NCBI GenBank assembly: GCA_035274425.1
Contig: DATEOC010000093.1
Span: 1-64,000, forward strand
DNA from: JADMIH01 sp035274425
GTDB taxonomy: Bacteria; Chloroflexota; Chloroflexia; QHBQ01; JADMIH01
Direction: 5' to 3'
DNA length: 64,000 nt
Shown here: one piece after another, positions 44,827 to 53,565 of the stretch
How the letters are laid out: every line of letters begins with the position of its first letter
Numbering within the stretch: position 1 is the stretch's first letter
Position numbers and translations under genes: made by a program
The notes under the pieces: generated by a model
The model's database searches: none
Seen by the model: the letters and a program-made list of their open reading frames with translations, nothing else
What the model was told of the DNA's origin: nothing

Positions 44827-46284
44827 ATGCAGACATCAATTTACACGACAAAGACGCTCCCCTCTGCGCCCGCAGAGGACAAGTGGCCTATAGGGTCGAT
44901 GTTAGCGATATTGACCGAGATGGGGACACATACTGCGCGGATGTGGCGTCACCTGGGAAGAGTGGCGCGCTACGCTGTAGCCTTAGGGCGCGAAGCCGGC
45001 CTGGGGAATGAGGCGTTGATGAGCGTGCAATGCGCGGCCATACTGCACGACGTGGGCAAGCGAGCCATTCCCCCGGAGCTGCTCAACAAAATCTCGCCGT
45101 TGGAGCGGGACGAGTGGTATTCGATTACCAAACATGCTATGGCCTCATCGAAGATACTGAGAGAGAGCGCGCTACCTATTGGTGTGATAAGCGCCGCGCA
45201 AGCGCACCACGAGCGCTACGATGGCACAGGCTACCCCCTGGGACTTGCAGGGGAGGTTATACCTGTTACCGCGAGGGTGTTGAGTATCGCAGATGCCTAT
45301 GATGCGATGAGTAGTGACCGCCCGTATCGACCGGCGTTCAGACCTCACGAGGTGATGGCCGAAATCGAAAAGGGAGCGGGGAAGCAATTTGATCCAACGC
45401 TCGTGCGAAAGGTGTGGCCTCTGATCGAGTCGGGGATAGTAGGCAACTTGCCTGCTATGAGGATGCGCGTGGTCTCGGACGACCCGATGCTATACCGGCA
45501 GTTGTGGTTCGCTGCCCACCCACACGGCTGGGAGATAGAGGCCTGGCCCGCAGCATGGGCCGGCTTCTGTCCCCCGGAACTATTACCCGAAAACGCTGAG
45601 AAAGAAGAGAAGATAAGAGACGAGGCACGCATGCCAGGCTGCCAGATAACGGTAGTAGATGGGCGTTGCGCCAGGCGCCTGCCTGATGGAGCGAGGATGC
45701 ACCTTCCGAAGGACGCCTTGTGGATTGACCCTCCCGGCAGGACCAGGCGAGCGATACGCACGCCCCTGGACCTGAGGGATGTGCTTGGGTCCTTATATGA
45801 GACAGGCAAAGAGGCGTGGTCCAGACCTCCGACCGCCAGGATTAAAGTAGTGATAGCCGACCCATACCACTTATTCAGGCAGATGCTACGGCGATGCCTT
45901 GACGAGCGCGATGATGTAGTGGTAGTGGCTGAGGTATCATCACCGAGCGCTTATAGAAGAGCGGTAGCACAGCATAAGTTTGATGTGGCGATAGTGGCGA
46001 GCGATCTGTTGATGGGCACCCATACGACCGCGCCACTCCAGGTTGGTGATGCACATCTCGAACAGAATGAGATCACGGCAGGCCAGTTGCGTCAGGTGCC
46101 TACCATAGTGCTGGTGGCTGACGAGGACGTTGCCGACTACGATGTAGCCCTTTATGACGCCCCCCTTGCGGGCGATACACACGAGGCGACGGCCAATTGC
46201 GTCTACGTCCACAGAGGCGCGCCCGCCGAGAGGCTGGTTGAGGCGATGAAGAGTATGGTGGGGACGACGGACGATAGACGATAG
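44827..46284 (+). CDS. HD-GYP domain protein with degenerate receiver-like tail
   Basis: A 485-residue protein. HD-GYP domain at about 25-195: HDVGK at 74-78 and HHERYDGTGYP at 127-137 carry the metal ligands and the GYP motif of cyclic-di-GMP phosphodiesterases. A middle region (about 205-335) has no recognised fold. The C-terminus (about 340-485) begins KVVIADPYHLFRQMLRRCL, clearly like the receiver domain of the next gene (KILIADDHRMFRQGL) but with the Asp pair changed to DP, so it is probably a pseudo-receiver. It may turn over c-di-GMP. The regulator gene follows after about 100 bases containing repeats. Confidence 0.8.
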   Translation: MQTSIYTTKTLPSAPAEDKWPIGSMLAILTEMGTHTARMWRHLGRVARYAVALGREAGLGNEALMSVQCAAILHDVGKRAIPPELLNKISPLERDEWYSITKHAMASSKILRESALPIGVISAAQAHHERYDGTGYPLGLAGEVIPVTARVLSIADAYDAMSSDRPYRPAFRPHEVMAEIEKGAGKQFDPTLVRKVWPLIESGIVGNLPAMRMRVVSDDPMLYRQLWFAAHPHGWEIEAWPAAWAGFCPPELLPENAEKEEKIRDEARMPGCQITVVDGRCARRLPDGARMHLPKDALWIDPPGRTRRAIRTPLDLRDVLGSLYETGKEAWSRPPTARIKVVIADPYHLFRQMLRRCLDERDDVVVVAEVSSPSAYRRAVAQHKFDVAIVASDLLMGTHTTAPLQVGDAHLEQNEITAGQLRQVPTIVLVADEDVADYDVALYDAPLAGDTHEATANCVYVHRGAPAERLVEAMKSMVGTTDDRR

Positions 46285-46368
46285 ACGATGGAGTGAAACG
46301 TGATGCGTGATGCGTGAGAATATTGGATAGGGTTGGGCTTTGAACTTTGAACTTTGAACTTTGAACTT
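46263..46368. repeat. Cluster of three minisatellite types
   Basis: 46263-46290 (GACGACGGA and GACGATA units), 46299-46318 (GTGATGC units) and 46338-46368 (four TTGAACT units) follow each other between the HD-GYP and regulator genes. The first begins inside the HD-GYP coding sequence and supplies its last residues. Confidence 0.9.
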
Positions 46369-46388
46369 GTGAATGGAGGTAGGGAGAA

Positions 46389-47060
46389 TTGATAAAGATA
46401 CTGATTGCGGATGATCACAGGATGTTCAGGCAGGGCTTGCGGATGCTCTTTGAGATGGAGATGGACATTAAGGTGATCGGTGAGGCGAGGGATGGGCTTG
46501 AGGCGCAGGAGATGGCGCTCACGCTCGACCCGGACGTTATCTTGATGGACATCAATATGCCGGGAGCGGATGGGGTCGAAGCGATGCGGCAGATACTTTT
46601 GAAACGCCCTGATTCCGCCGTCATTATCCTCACTATGTACCGGGAGGACGAGCACGTGTTTGAGGCTATAAGGTCGGGGGCGCGTGGATATGTGCTCAAG
46701 GATGCGGACAGCAACGAGGTGATACGGGCGATACGCACGGTGGCAGAGGGAGGCTCCGTGATAGATGCGGCGATGGCTGGGCGGCTCTTCCTGGAGTTCA
46801 AAACGATGTCCGCGATGGCGGAAAAGAGTAATACGGAAGGACTTACCCCACGCGAGCTTGAGATACTGACGCATATAGCTGCCGGGTCGAGCAATCGAGA
46901 GATAGGGGAGAAGCTCTTCCTGTCGGAGAAGACGATCAAGAACTACATTACCTCCATCTTCCAGAAGCTCCAAACGAGCGACCGCACGCAAGCCGCAGTG
47001 TACGCGATACAGCGCGGGCTGATAAGCAACCCCCACGCCCAGGCAGGCGCTATGGTCTGA
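46389..47060 (+). CDS. NarL/FixJ-family response regulator
   Basis: A 223-residue DNA-binding regulator. Receiver domain 1-120 with Asp8, Asp9, phosphoacceptor Asp54 (ILMDINMPG) and Lys104 (YVLKDAD). LuxR-type HTH at about 150-215 (GLTPRELEILTHIAAGSSNREIGEKL, then SEKTIKNYI). TTG start, with GGAGG 11 nt upstream. No sensor kinase lies adjacent; the HD-GYP gene upstream shares the receiver-like sequence, so the two may form a pathway. Confidence 0.92.
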   Translation: MIKILIADDHRMFRQGLRMLFEMEMDIKVIGEARDGLEAQEMALTLDPDVILMDINMPGADGVEAMRQILLKRPDSAVIILTMYREDEHVFEAIRSGARGYVLKDADSNEVIRAIRTVAEGGSVIDAAMAGRLFLEFKTMSAMAEKSNTEGLTPRELEILTHIAAGSSNREIGEKLFLSEKTIKNYITSIFQKLQTSDRTQAAVYAIQRGLISNPHAQAGAMV

Positions 47061-47074
47061 TCTACCGTTACGTG

Positions 47075-47125
47075 CCGTTATAATTCAACAAAATGAGCGC
47101 CGCAGGCGCTCATTTTGTTGAATTA
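47075..47125. terminator. Hairpin terminator after the response regulator gene
   Basis: Perfect 24-bp arms (47075-47098 and 47102-47125) with a 3-nt loop. Confidence 0.85.
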
Positions 47126-47164
47126 TAAGAAGCGTTATTCTGCTGAGGGAACAAGCCAGCATTG

Positions 47165-47190
47165 CTAGCACTCTTTCAAAAGAGTGCTAA
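47165..47190. promoter_or_regulatory. CIRCE-like operator, upstream copy
   Basis: CTAGCACTC-N8-GAGTGCTAA, one mismatch to the CIRCE arm and a spacer one base short of the normal nine. It sits 19 bp upstream of the -35 element. Confidence 0.75.
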
Positions 47191-47208
47191 TTTCGTGCCT
47201 GAAAAGTC

Positions 47209-47237
47209 TTGACAAATCGGGAATCTTTTGCTAAAAT
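47209..47237 (+). promoter_or_regulatory. Promoter of the hsp20 genes
   Basis: TTGACA (47209-47214), 17-bp spacer, TAAAAT (47232-47237). It lies exactly between the two CIRCE elements, so HrcA bound to either or both would block it. Confidence 0.85.
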
Positions 47238-47241
47238 GCAG

Positions 47242-47268
47242 TTAGCACTCGAAGGTCGAGAGTGCTAA
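47242..47268. promoter_or_regulatory. CIRCE operator (HrcA site)
   Basis: A perfect TTAGCACTC-N9-GAGTGCTAA overlapping the expected transcription start. This is the classical HrcA repressor target, relieved on heat shock when GroEL no longer supports HrcA. Confidence 0.95.
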
Positions 47269-47316
47269 TCAATCGGAAATCGCAAAAGAAAGTAATCTGA
47301 CAAGGAGGCAAGAGAG

Positions 47317-47757
47317 ATGATACTGGACAGCGTCAGATTTGAGCCCCAGAGATCGACGTGGCAGGAGATGTCACGGCTCCAGGAAGAGATGAACAAGCTC
47401 TTCTCACGCACAAATGAGCCTGCGGCGACGAGCTTCCCGCCTATCAACCTCTGGGTGAGCCAGGAGAGCGCCGTCGTCACCGCCGAGATGCCCGGCGTGA
47501 CGAGTGAGGACCTCGATATTTCTGTGGTCGGCGATACCCTCACGGTGCAGGGGTCGCGCAAGGCGCAGGAGCTACGCGAGGGAGAGGGCTATCATCGCCG
47601 TGAGCGCGGGAGTGGTCGCTTCATGCGCGCAATACAGCTCCCCTTCAGGGCAGAGGCAGACGAGGTGAGCGCCAGCTACAGAAATGGCGTCCTCAACATT
47701 ACAATCCCACGCGCGCATGCCGATAGGCCGCGCAAAGTTCAGATAAAGAATCAGTAA
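47317..47757 (+). CDS. Hsp20 family small heat-shock protein, first copy
   Basis: A 146-residue small heat-shock chaperone. The alpha-crystallin domain spans about 45-140 (AVVTAEMPGVTSEDLDISV and NGVLNITIPRA). Small heat-shock proteins hold unfolding proteins until ATP-driven chaperones act. AAGGAGG precedes the ATG; it is first in the CIRCE-controlled set and is followed by a second copy. Confidence 0.95.
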   Translation: MILDSVRFEPQRSTWQEMSRLQEEMNKLFSRTNEPAATSFPPINLWVSQESAVVTAEMPGVTSEDLDISVVGDTLTVQGSRKAQELREGEGYHRRERGSGRFMRAIQLPFRAEADEVSASYRNGVLNITIPRAHADRPRKVQIKNQ

Positions 47758-47774
47758 AGAAGGAGGTGTCTGAG

Positions 47775-48290
47775 ATGCCAGCTACAAAAGAGCTCGAAAA
47801 TGGGCGCGTTGAAGTCAACGCTGAAGAGACTAAAGAGCAGAGCAAGAGTAACAGCAAGCTCCAGGTAGGCAATAGCGAAGGGCAGGAGCAGCGCCAGGTA
47901 GAGCAGGCAACCAAGCAGGAAATGGCGACCCAGGAGGGCGTAGAGCGGACTCGCGCGGGGCGCGTATTCCTACCCGCAGTGGATATATACGAGACCGCCG
48001 ACTCGGTGGTGCTGGTCGCTGATATGCCTGGCGTAGATGAGAACTCGGTTGACGTCAATCTTGAGAAGAATGTGCTCACCATCTATGGCCGCGTGGAGCC
48101 GCAATACCCGGCGGGCCACAGCCTCACTTACAGCGAGTACCGCATCGGCGACTACCAGCGATCTTTCACCGTATCGAACACTATAGACTGGGAGAAGATA
48201 CAGGGCACGGTCAAGGATGGTGTGCTCCGCCTGACCCTCCCGAAGGCAGGACCGGCAAAGACGAAGAAGATTGCGATTACGTCGGCGTGA
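47775..48290 (+). CDS. Hsp20 family small heat-shock protein, second copy
   Basis: About 171 residues with a long, charged N-terminal arm rich in Glu, Gln and Lys (about 1-60) before the alpha-crystallin domain (VVLVADMPGVDENSVDVNL through DGVLRLTLPKA). AGGAGG at 47761-47766 fits the ATG at 47775 better than the GTG at 47766. It is 17 bases from the first copy and so probably part of the same transcript. Confidence 0.93.
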   Translation: MPATKELENGRVEVNAEETKEQSKSNSKLQVGNSEGQEQRQVEQATKQEMATQEGVERTRAGRVFLPAVDIYETADSVVLVADMPGVDENSVDVNLEKNVLTIYGRVEPQYPAGHSLTYSEYRIGDYQRSFTVSNTIDWEKIQGTVKDGVLRLTLPKAGPAKTKKIAITSA

Positions 48291-48326
48291 CGAAGGACGA
48301 AGGACGAAGTACGAAAGACGCTGAAA

Positions 48327-48354
48327 CGTGATGCGTGATGCGTGATGCGTGATG
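48327..48354. repeat. GTGATGC minisatellite between hsp20 copies 2 and 3
   Basis: Three to four GTGATGC units. GACGAAG units (48291-48316) stand just before them and a GGGGCGGGGCATACCCCGCCC palindrome-like element after (48382-48402). Confidence 0.9.
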
Positions 48355-48443
48355 ATAGACGATGAAGGGTAAGGGTATTTAGGGGCGGGGCATACCCCGC
48401 CCTCGCAGATATAGACAAGAGACTACGAAAGGAGGAAAAAGCG

Positions 48444-49022
48444 ATGTCTATCAAGGATTTGGTCAAACTAAACGGAGACAACACCACGAATCTACCTGCC
48501 AGGCGTGATGAGGAGAGTTATCCTAGTTCTCTGCACCGCGAGATGACGCAGTGGATGAGCCAGTGGGACCGCATGTTCGACAGCTTCTTTGGCCGCGCTT
48601 TTGGCCTCACCCCCTTCGAGGGCCAGGATTGGGGCCTGGGCAACCGGTGGCGCGGCTTCAACCCCGCCATCAACGTCGCGGAGAATGAGCGCGAGCTGCG
48701 TGTCACCGCCGAGCTTCCGGGTATCGACCCTAACGACATCGAGCTGTCGGTAAGCAAGGGGAGGCTTACTATCACAGGTGAGAAGAAGGAAGAGAGCGAG
48801 GACAAGGGTAGCAGCTCCCACCGCATGGAGCGCAGCTACGGCACTTTCCGCCGCGTGCTCTCCCTGCCCGAGGACGTTGACACCGACAAGATAGACGCCC
48901 AGTTCAAGAACGGCGTCCTCACTTTGGTGGTCCCCAAGCTGCCTGAGGAAAAGACGGGCAAAAAGAAAATCGCTATTCGGTCTGACGACGGACGACGGAC
49001 GACAGAAAGCAGTAGGCAATAG
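48444..49022 (+). CDS. Hsp20 family small heat-shock protein, third copy
   Basis: A 192-residue member with a longer N-terminal arm (about 1-70, including HREMTQWMSQWDRMFDSFFG). The alpha-crystallin domain follows: LRVTAELPGIDPNDIELSV and KNGVLTLVVPKLPEEKTGKKK, with the C-terminal IXI-like motif KIAIRS. The last residues (DDGRRTTESSRQ) are encoded by a GACGACGGA minisatellite (48984-49003). AAGGAGG precedes the ATG. It has no CIRCE of its own, so it depends on read-through or an unseen promoter. Confidence 0.93.
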   Translation: MSIKDLVKLNGDNTTNLPARRDEESYPSSLHREMTQWMSQWDRMFDSFFGRAFGLTPFEGQDWGLGNRWRGFNPAINVAENERELRVTAELPGIDPNDIELSVSKGRLTITGEKKEESEDKGSSSHRMERSYGTFRRVLSLPEDVDTDKIDAQFKNGVLTLVVPKLPEEKTGKKKIAIRSDDGRRTTESSRQ

Positions 49023-49043
49023 GCAATAGGCAATAGGCAATAG
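49014..49043. repeat. TAGGCAA tandem array
   Basis: Four TAGGCAA-type units overlapping the stop codon of the third hsp20 gene; the stop itself is supplied by the repeat. Confidence 0.85.
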
Positions 49044-49111
49044 GCAGGAAAGCTAAAGAAGGGGCGAGAAGGCACTAGTAATGCCTCCCGCCCCTTCTTA
49101 TCGTCTGTCGT

Positions 49112-50401
49112 CTATCCGGTCTTTTGCAGCGTGAACTGGATAGTGTTGAAGTTCCCTTCGATTACCTTGCCCGGGTCGGCTCCTAGCCAGTTGCTTATGA
49201 CGGAGGCGTAGACGGCGCGGAAGTCGGTCTGCATACGCAAGTCTCCGTTATCAAGATCGGTGAGGTTGGGGTTATTGCCGTAGATGCCGCCCTTGATATT
49301 GCCGCCGATGAGGAACATGGGGAGGGAGGTGCCGTGGTCGGTGCCCGCGCTGCCGTTCTCACCAACCCGCCTGCCGAACTCGGAGAAGGTCATCACGGCG
49401 ACCTGGTCGGCCTTGCCCATCTTCTCCAGGTCTGTATAGAAGGCGTTGACACCTTCATCGAGCATCGTCAGGAGATTGTTGTGGACGCCGGCCTGGTTCG
49501 CGTGGGTATCGAACCCGCCGAGGCTGATGTAGAAGATGCGCGTGCCGAGGTCGGCCTGTATCACCTGGGCGATGAGGCGCATACCTTCGGCGAAGGCGTT
49601 GTTACCGTATTTCACGTCGGACTGGTATTTGGCGACGGCACCCTTGAGTATGTCGGAGCTTTTGAAGGCGTCTATGGCTGCCTCGCTCACGTAGTCCTCG
49701 TAGGGGCCGTGCGATGTATGCTCGCACAGGTGGTGAATCGTATCGATCTGAGCGGAAGGGTCACCCAGGTAGCGCCCGTCGGTACGGAACTGATAGCTCT
49801 CCACGTTGGTGATGGAAGGGACCAGGGTAGTCTCGGTCCAAAGTGTGCGAGGGACGATAGTGCCGATGTTCATGGCACGAAGGGTATTCTCGTCATCGTC
49901 ATCTTCAGCTTCGAGGTAGCGGCCAAGCCAGCCGGTAGGCTCGTTGATGTCGGGGCGAGCCGACTGCCATATCTGCATAGAGCGGAAGTGGGAGCGGTTT
50001 GGGTTGGGGTAGCCTACCCCCTGCATGACGGCCATGTGCCCGTTATCGTACAGGCTCTTGAGGCCCTTGAGGGAGGGGTGGAGGCCAAGGCTGTCGGTCA
50101 TGCGCAAGATGGCGGCCTTGTCGGGGGCGAGAGAGGGGCGAGCTGCGAAATAGGCAGGGTCAGCGTAGGGAATAACAGTGCCGAGGCCGTCATTTCCGCC
50201 AGAAAGCTGTATGACCACGAGGGTGTTCTTCTTGAGCGCGTCGTTAGCGCCGCTGCCGATGGGAGAGTCACCCCCTGCCCTGCTTGGGCGGCGTCCATTG
50301 TTGAGGCCATAAGCGCTCTTCACCAGAAAGGTGGGTGCCACCAACCCCAGCGCGGCAATCGCCAGCCCATCCTTCATCAGTTCGCGTCGTGTGATTCCCA
50401 T
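49112..50401 (-). CDS. DUF1501 family Tat-exported protein
   Basis: A protein of about 429 residues. A twin-arginine signal (TRRELMKDGLAIAALGLVAP) directs it across the membrane. The DUF1501 region (about 45-425) belongs to the alkaline-phosphatase/sulfatase-like superfamily; VVIQLSGGNDGLGTVIPYAD, the late DHGTSLPMFLIGG and FSEFGRRVGENG are typical. It pairs with the DUF1800 gene just upstream, a widespread conserved pair of unknown function. AAGGAG lies 6 nt before the ATG at 50401; the longer frame to 50434 is translated from TTGAACT repeats. Confidence 0.88.
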   Translation of the reverse strand: MGITRRELMKDGLAIAALGLVAPTFLVKSAYGLNNGRRPSRAGGDSPIGSGANDALKKNTLVVIQLSGGNDGLGTVIPYADPAYFAARPSLAPDKAAILRMTDSLGLHPSLKGLKSLYDNGHMAVMQGVGYPNPNRSHFRSMQIWQSARPDINEPTGWLGRYLEAEDDDDENTLRAMNIGTIVPRTLWTETTLVPSITNVESYQFRTDGRYLGDPSAQIDTIHHLCEHTSHGPYEDYVSEAAIDAFKSSDILKGAVAKYQSDVKYGNNAFAEGMRLIAQVIQADLGTRIFYISLGGFDTHANQAGVHNNLLTMLDEGVNAFYTDLEKMGKADQVAVMTFSEFGRRVGENGSAGTDHGTSLPMFLIGGNIKGGIYGNNPNLTDLDNGDLRMQTDFRAVYASVISNWLGADPGKVIEGNFNTIQFTLQKTG

Positions 50402-50476
50402 TGTTGGCTCCTTACTTACGAGTTCAAAGTTCAAGGTTCAAAGTAGAGGGCTTTGAGAATAGTTTGAACTTTGAAC

Positions 50477-51826
50477 TTAGTTCATCTGGTAGGCCGGGGT
50501 TGACATTATTAGGCGGACGAGGCCGCGCAGCTTGCCGTCCTTGTCTCTTGCGTCTTTGAAGGTGGTGCCGGTGAAGTTCAGGAGATCGGTGCGGTAGTTG
50601 GAAGGTACGTCTGATTGCACGAGCAGGTCGAGGAAGTAGTCTATCGCGGCCTGGGGAGTGTTGATGCCCGCTGCGTTCGCTATCTCTGTGGGGTCTATCG
50701 TGGTGGCGTTCTCGGCAGCGACCAGTTGCTGGGCGAGGTTGGCGCGGGTGTAATAGGTGGTGCTGTTCATCCAGTTGCGGTTGCCTGCCCAGCCGGAAAC
50801 GTCGGGTGGAGCGTAGACCTGCTGGCCCATGGTGCGCATCTGCTGGTTGATGGCACGCCAGGAGCGCAGGTCAGTGAATGACGCGGAGAGGGCACGGAGC
50901 GCTCCAATAGTAAACTCCAGGGGGCTTTTGATTAGAGTGAAATAAGCCTGGTCGGAGCGAAACTCAGGGGATAAGAGGAGCTGGCGCATCGTCTCTTTGA
51001 CGTTGAAGCCGCTCTGCACATAGATGGAGGCGTAGCGATTGACCATCGCCTCGTCGGGCGTGTCGAAGACGAAGAAGCGAATGAGCCTGCGGGCGAGGTA
51101 CTTGCCGTGCGCGGGCTGGTTGAAGAGTATCTCCATAACATCGTCGCCGTCGAGGTTGCCGGTAACGCCGAGGACGGTCTTGGAGTCGGAGTCGTGCTGC
51201 TGGCGGTTGAAGACGAAGTTGCCCTCGCGGTTGACGGTCCACCCGGTAAAGGCGCGTGCGGCCTCTTTCACGTCGGTCTCGGTGTAGTTGCCAATGCCGA
51301 GGGTGAAGAGCTCCATCAGCTCACGCGCCCAGTTCTCGTTGGGCTTGCCTTTGCGGTTGGTGTTGTTGTCGAGGTAGATGAGCATGGCGGGATCGCGGGC
51401 GACCGCCTTCATAAGCTCTTTGAAGTTGGTGGTGAGGGCATTGGTGCGGTAGAGGGAGTTCTGGCGGTACATGAGGGGAGCGCCCTTCACTTCTACGATG
51501 GAGGAGGTGAGGAGGCCGTGCCAGAAGAGGGTCATCTTCTCCTGAAGGGGGCGTTTGGTGAGGGTCATACGCGTGAGCCAGATACCGGACTCCAACTCGA
51601 AGTTACCACCTTCCGGGCGGTCCGGGTTGGAGACGGCAGGATTTTCGTCCCTCATACGTGCGATGGTCGATTCGAGTGCGCTATCGTCCACCGACGTGTA
51701 GTTCAGGAGGCGATCAACCGCGCCCTCGAAGCCGAGTGCGGTGTAGGCGTCCAGGTCGGCTTTGCTCGCGCCGAAGCCCGCGCGACGCAGGAGATGCGCC
51801 ACCATGAATCGCTCGGACCGTGCCAT
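50477..51826 (-). CDS. DUF1800 family protein
   Basis: A 449-residue protein of the DUF1800 family, with HLLRRAGFGASKADLDAY at the start, KMTLFWHGLLTS, the conserved NENWARELMELFTLGIGNYTE and a late PPDVSGWAGNRNWMN. No signal peptide is obvious. It always appears with DUF1501 partners in many phyla, with unproven roles in export or degradation of polymers. The gap to the DUF1501 gene (50402-50476) contains TTGAACT-type repeats. Confidence 0.9.
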   Translation of the reverse strand: MARSERFMVAHLLRRAGFGASKADLDAYTALGFEGAVDRLLNYTSVDDSALESTIARMRDENPAVSNPDRPEGGNFELESGIWLTRMTLTKRPLQEKMTLFWHGLLTSSIVEVKGAPLMYRQNSLYRTNALTTNFKELMKAVARDPAMLIYLDNNTNRKGKPNENWARELMELFTLGIGNYTETDVKEAARAFTGWTVNREGNFVFNRQQHDSDSKTVLGVTGNLDGDDVMEILFNQPAHGKYLARRLIRFFVFDTPDEAMVNRYASIYVQSGFNVKETMRQLLLSPEFRSDQAYFTLIKSPLEFTIGALRALSASFTDLRSWRAINQQMRTMGQQVYAPPDVSGWAGNRNWMNSTTYYTRANLAQQLVAAENATTIDPTEIANAAGINTPQAAIDYFLDLLVQSDVPSNYRTDLLNFTGTTFKDARDKDGKLRGLVRLIMSTPAYQMN

Positions 51827-52253
51827 AATTTCTTCTCCTTTCCCCTACCTCACATCGCGAGGGCGTAGTCCCCCAATCCAATCATAGCCTCGTGATTCCT
51901 GTGAGTCAATGCGCAGGCGATTCTTTTTACAATGATTTTACATTGATGTTAGAGGCCAAAAGAATAATCTGCGGAACCCTTGCCACATACTCCTACGCAA
52001 GAGGCGGCGACTGTGGAATGTCCAGGGTGCAGAGAAGAGTCTGCGCCTGCGGAAGGGTCTCATTACCATTTCCTTTCGCGGTAAAGTGGAGATGCCTGCT
52101 GTCTGCTACGAGTATAGCAGTGAAGAGAGCGGAGTGGGTTATGGGAGGGTAAAGGGAGTGTAAAAAAATAGTAAAAGGTCCAGTGGGATAAGAAACGGGG
52201 GTGTTATAATGCAGCATAAATATAGTGGTTGATATGTAAAGGAGGTGTCTGCA
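51827..52253. other. Intergenic region with toxin-antitoxin promoter element
   Basis: No coding frame of good composition. A perfect TATAAT (52205-52210) without a convincing -35 lies 43 bases before the first DUF433 gene and may start that transcript. Confidence 0.5.
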
Positions 52254-52469
52254 ATGATTGACCAAGGATTGATCACCCGCAATCCCAAGATAATGAGTGG
52301 CACACCTGTATTCAAAGGGACTCGCGTGCCTGTGCGGTCGCTGATTGACTGGCTCGAAGGAGGACATACTCTGGATGAGTGGCTGAGGAATTTCCCTTCT
52401 GTCAGCCGTGAACAAGCGAAGGCGGCGCTTGAGTTGGCGCGGGAGTTCCTGGTCTCTGAGGCTAAATGA
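52254..52469 (+). CDS. DUF433 antitoxin, module 1
   Basis: A 71-residue DUF433 protein (winged-HTH-like, VapB-type partner): ITRNPKIMSGTPVFKGTRVPVRSLIDWLEGG is the family core. DUF433 proteins pair with DUF5615 PIN-like toxins and probably repress their own operon. AGGAGG lies 6 nt before the ATG at 52254 (a GTG at 52245 is inside the ribosome-binding region). It overlaps the toxin start by 4 bases (ATGA). Confidence 0.85.
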   Translation: MIDQGLITRNPKIMSGTPVFKGTRVPVRSLIDWLEGGHTLDEWLRNFPSVSREQAKAALELAREFLVSEAK

Positions 52470-52786
52470 AGATATTACTGGACGAGAGCATACCCCATGA
52501 TCTACGGCATTCCTTTGCAGATCACACTGCGGTAACGGTCACTTATATGGGTTGGGCCGGTAAGGAAAATGGCGACCTACTTGACCACGCTGAAGCAAGC
52601 TTCGATGTACTGCTGACCGTTGATAGGGGCTTACCCTTTCCGCAGAATATCGCCAACCGCAAAATCGCAGTGATTGTACTTATTGTGCGCGACAACCAGT
52701 TAGAAACGCTAGAGCGACTCCTCCCTGAAGTCGAGGCCGCCCTGACCGCAATCAAACCTGGGGAAGTGCTACACGTTGGAGGTTAA
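52466..52786 (+). CDS. DUF5615 PIN-like toxin, module 1 (intact)
   Basis: A 106-residue PIN-like nuclease candidate. The N-terminal ILLDESIP holds the first acidic residue, FDVLLTVDRG a second acidic position, and the C-terminal VIVLIVRDNQ and PGEVLHV complete the fold. Starts at the ATGA overlap with the DUF433 gene. It is the only complete toxin of the three tandem modules. Confidence 0.85.
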   Translation: MKILLDESIPHDLRHSFADHTAVTVTYMGWAGKENGDLLDHAEASFDVLLTVDRGLPFPQNIANRKIAVIVLIVRDNQLETLERLLPEVEAALTAIKPGEVLHVGG

Positions 52787-52804
52787 GTGTAAAGGGTATC
52801 TACG

Positions 52805-53023
52805 ATGACCGTTCAAGAGTAAATAAATCGTGACCCTGAGATAATGAGTGACACGCCAGTCTTTAGGGGCACGCGCGTCCCAATAAAGGCACTGTTCGAT
52901 TATCTTGAAGGCGACGAAACTCTCAATGAGTTCCTTGACGATTTCCCTACGGTGGAGCATTCGCAGGCAGTTGCGCTACTGAATTTGGCGCAAGAGATGA
53001 TACTGCAAGTACCCGCTCAGTAG
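52805..53023 (+). pseudogene. DUF433 antitoxin, module 2, nonsense-mutated
   Basis: From ATG 52805 the frame gives MTVQE, TAA (52820-52822), then INRDPEIMSDTPVFRGTRVP and on to VPAQ and TAG at 53021. All family positions after the stop are intact. An internal ATG at 52844 (MSDTPVF) could restart translation without the first strand. The stop replaces the residue normally before the I(T/N)RDP motif. Confidence 0.8.
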
Positions 53024-53028
53024 GTCCA

Positions 53029-53351
53029 ATGAGAGTCTTACTCGACGAGTGCTTAGCGCGCAAATTGAAGAAGGACCTTCCTGGACACGAAGCCAGATGG
53101 GCTGGGCAGGAATCAAGAATGGGAGATTACTCCGATCGACTGAAAGCGCCTTTGACGTGTTTCTCACGGTCGATCAGAACGTAGAATACCAGCAGAACTT
53201 AGCCACTTATGACATCGCTGTCGTGGTGCTTGTTTCCAAAGATATACGCTTTAGGGCGCTCCACCCGCTAATGCCAGCAGCGATGCAAGCAATAGCGGAA
53301 ATCAAGACACATGAGTTAGTCCATATTTCAGAGAAGGTCGCCAATGAATGA
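53029..53351 (+). pseudogene. DUF5615 toxin, module 2, frameshifted
   Basis: ATG 53029 starts MRVLLDECLARKLKKDLPGH and EAR; then the frame is lost and the family sequence resumes in another frame as QMGWAGIKNGRLL through FDVFLTVDQNVEYQQNLATY and ends HISEKVANE. A net deletion that is not a multiple of three removed the VRTVP-like stretch. The 100-residue open frame at 53049 has a spurious start. Confidence 0.8.
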
Positions 53352-53565
53352 CATCACATCGATAAGCATCAACCCCAAGGTGATGAGCGGGACGCCTGTC
53401 TTCGCAGGTACGCGGGTGCTTATCAAGAACATGTTTGACTATCTGAAGGGCGGCCACGACTTTGAAGAGTTTCTTGTAGATTTCCCAGACGTCAGCTTGG
53501 AGCAAGCGAAGGGGGTATTAGAGTTGGCACAACAACTGTTGCTGGCGCGCATCACGAGTAAATGA
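53344..53565 (+). CDS. DUF433 antitoxin, module 3 (intact)
   Basis: A 73-residue DUF433 protein, ISINPKVMSGTPVFAGTRVLIKNMFDYLKGG, with the normal C-terminal helices (DVSLEQAKGVLELAQQLL). It overlaps the remnant of module 2 and the toxin start of module 3 by a few bases. Its own toxin is broken (53562), so it may still act as an antitoxin against the module 1 toxin or as a repressor. Confidence 0.85.
   Translation: MNDITSISINPKVMSGTPVFAGTRVLIKNMFDYLKGGHDFEEFLVDFPDVSLEQAKGVLELAQQLLLARITSK

Noticed and set aside
46263..46368. Tandem repeats as a CRISPR array
   Set aside because: Units are 7-9 bases long and contiguous, without spacers of constant length and no cas genes are near.
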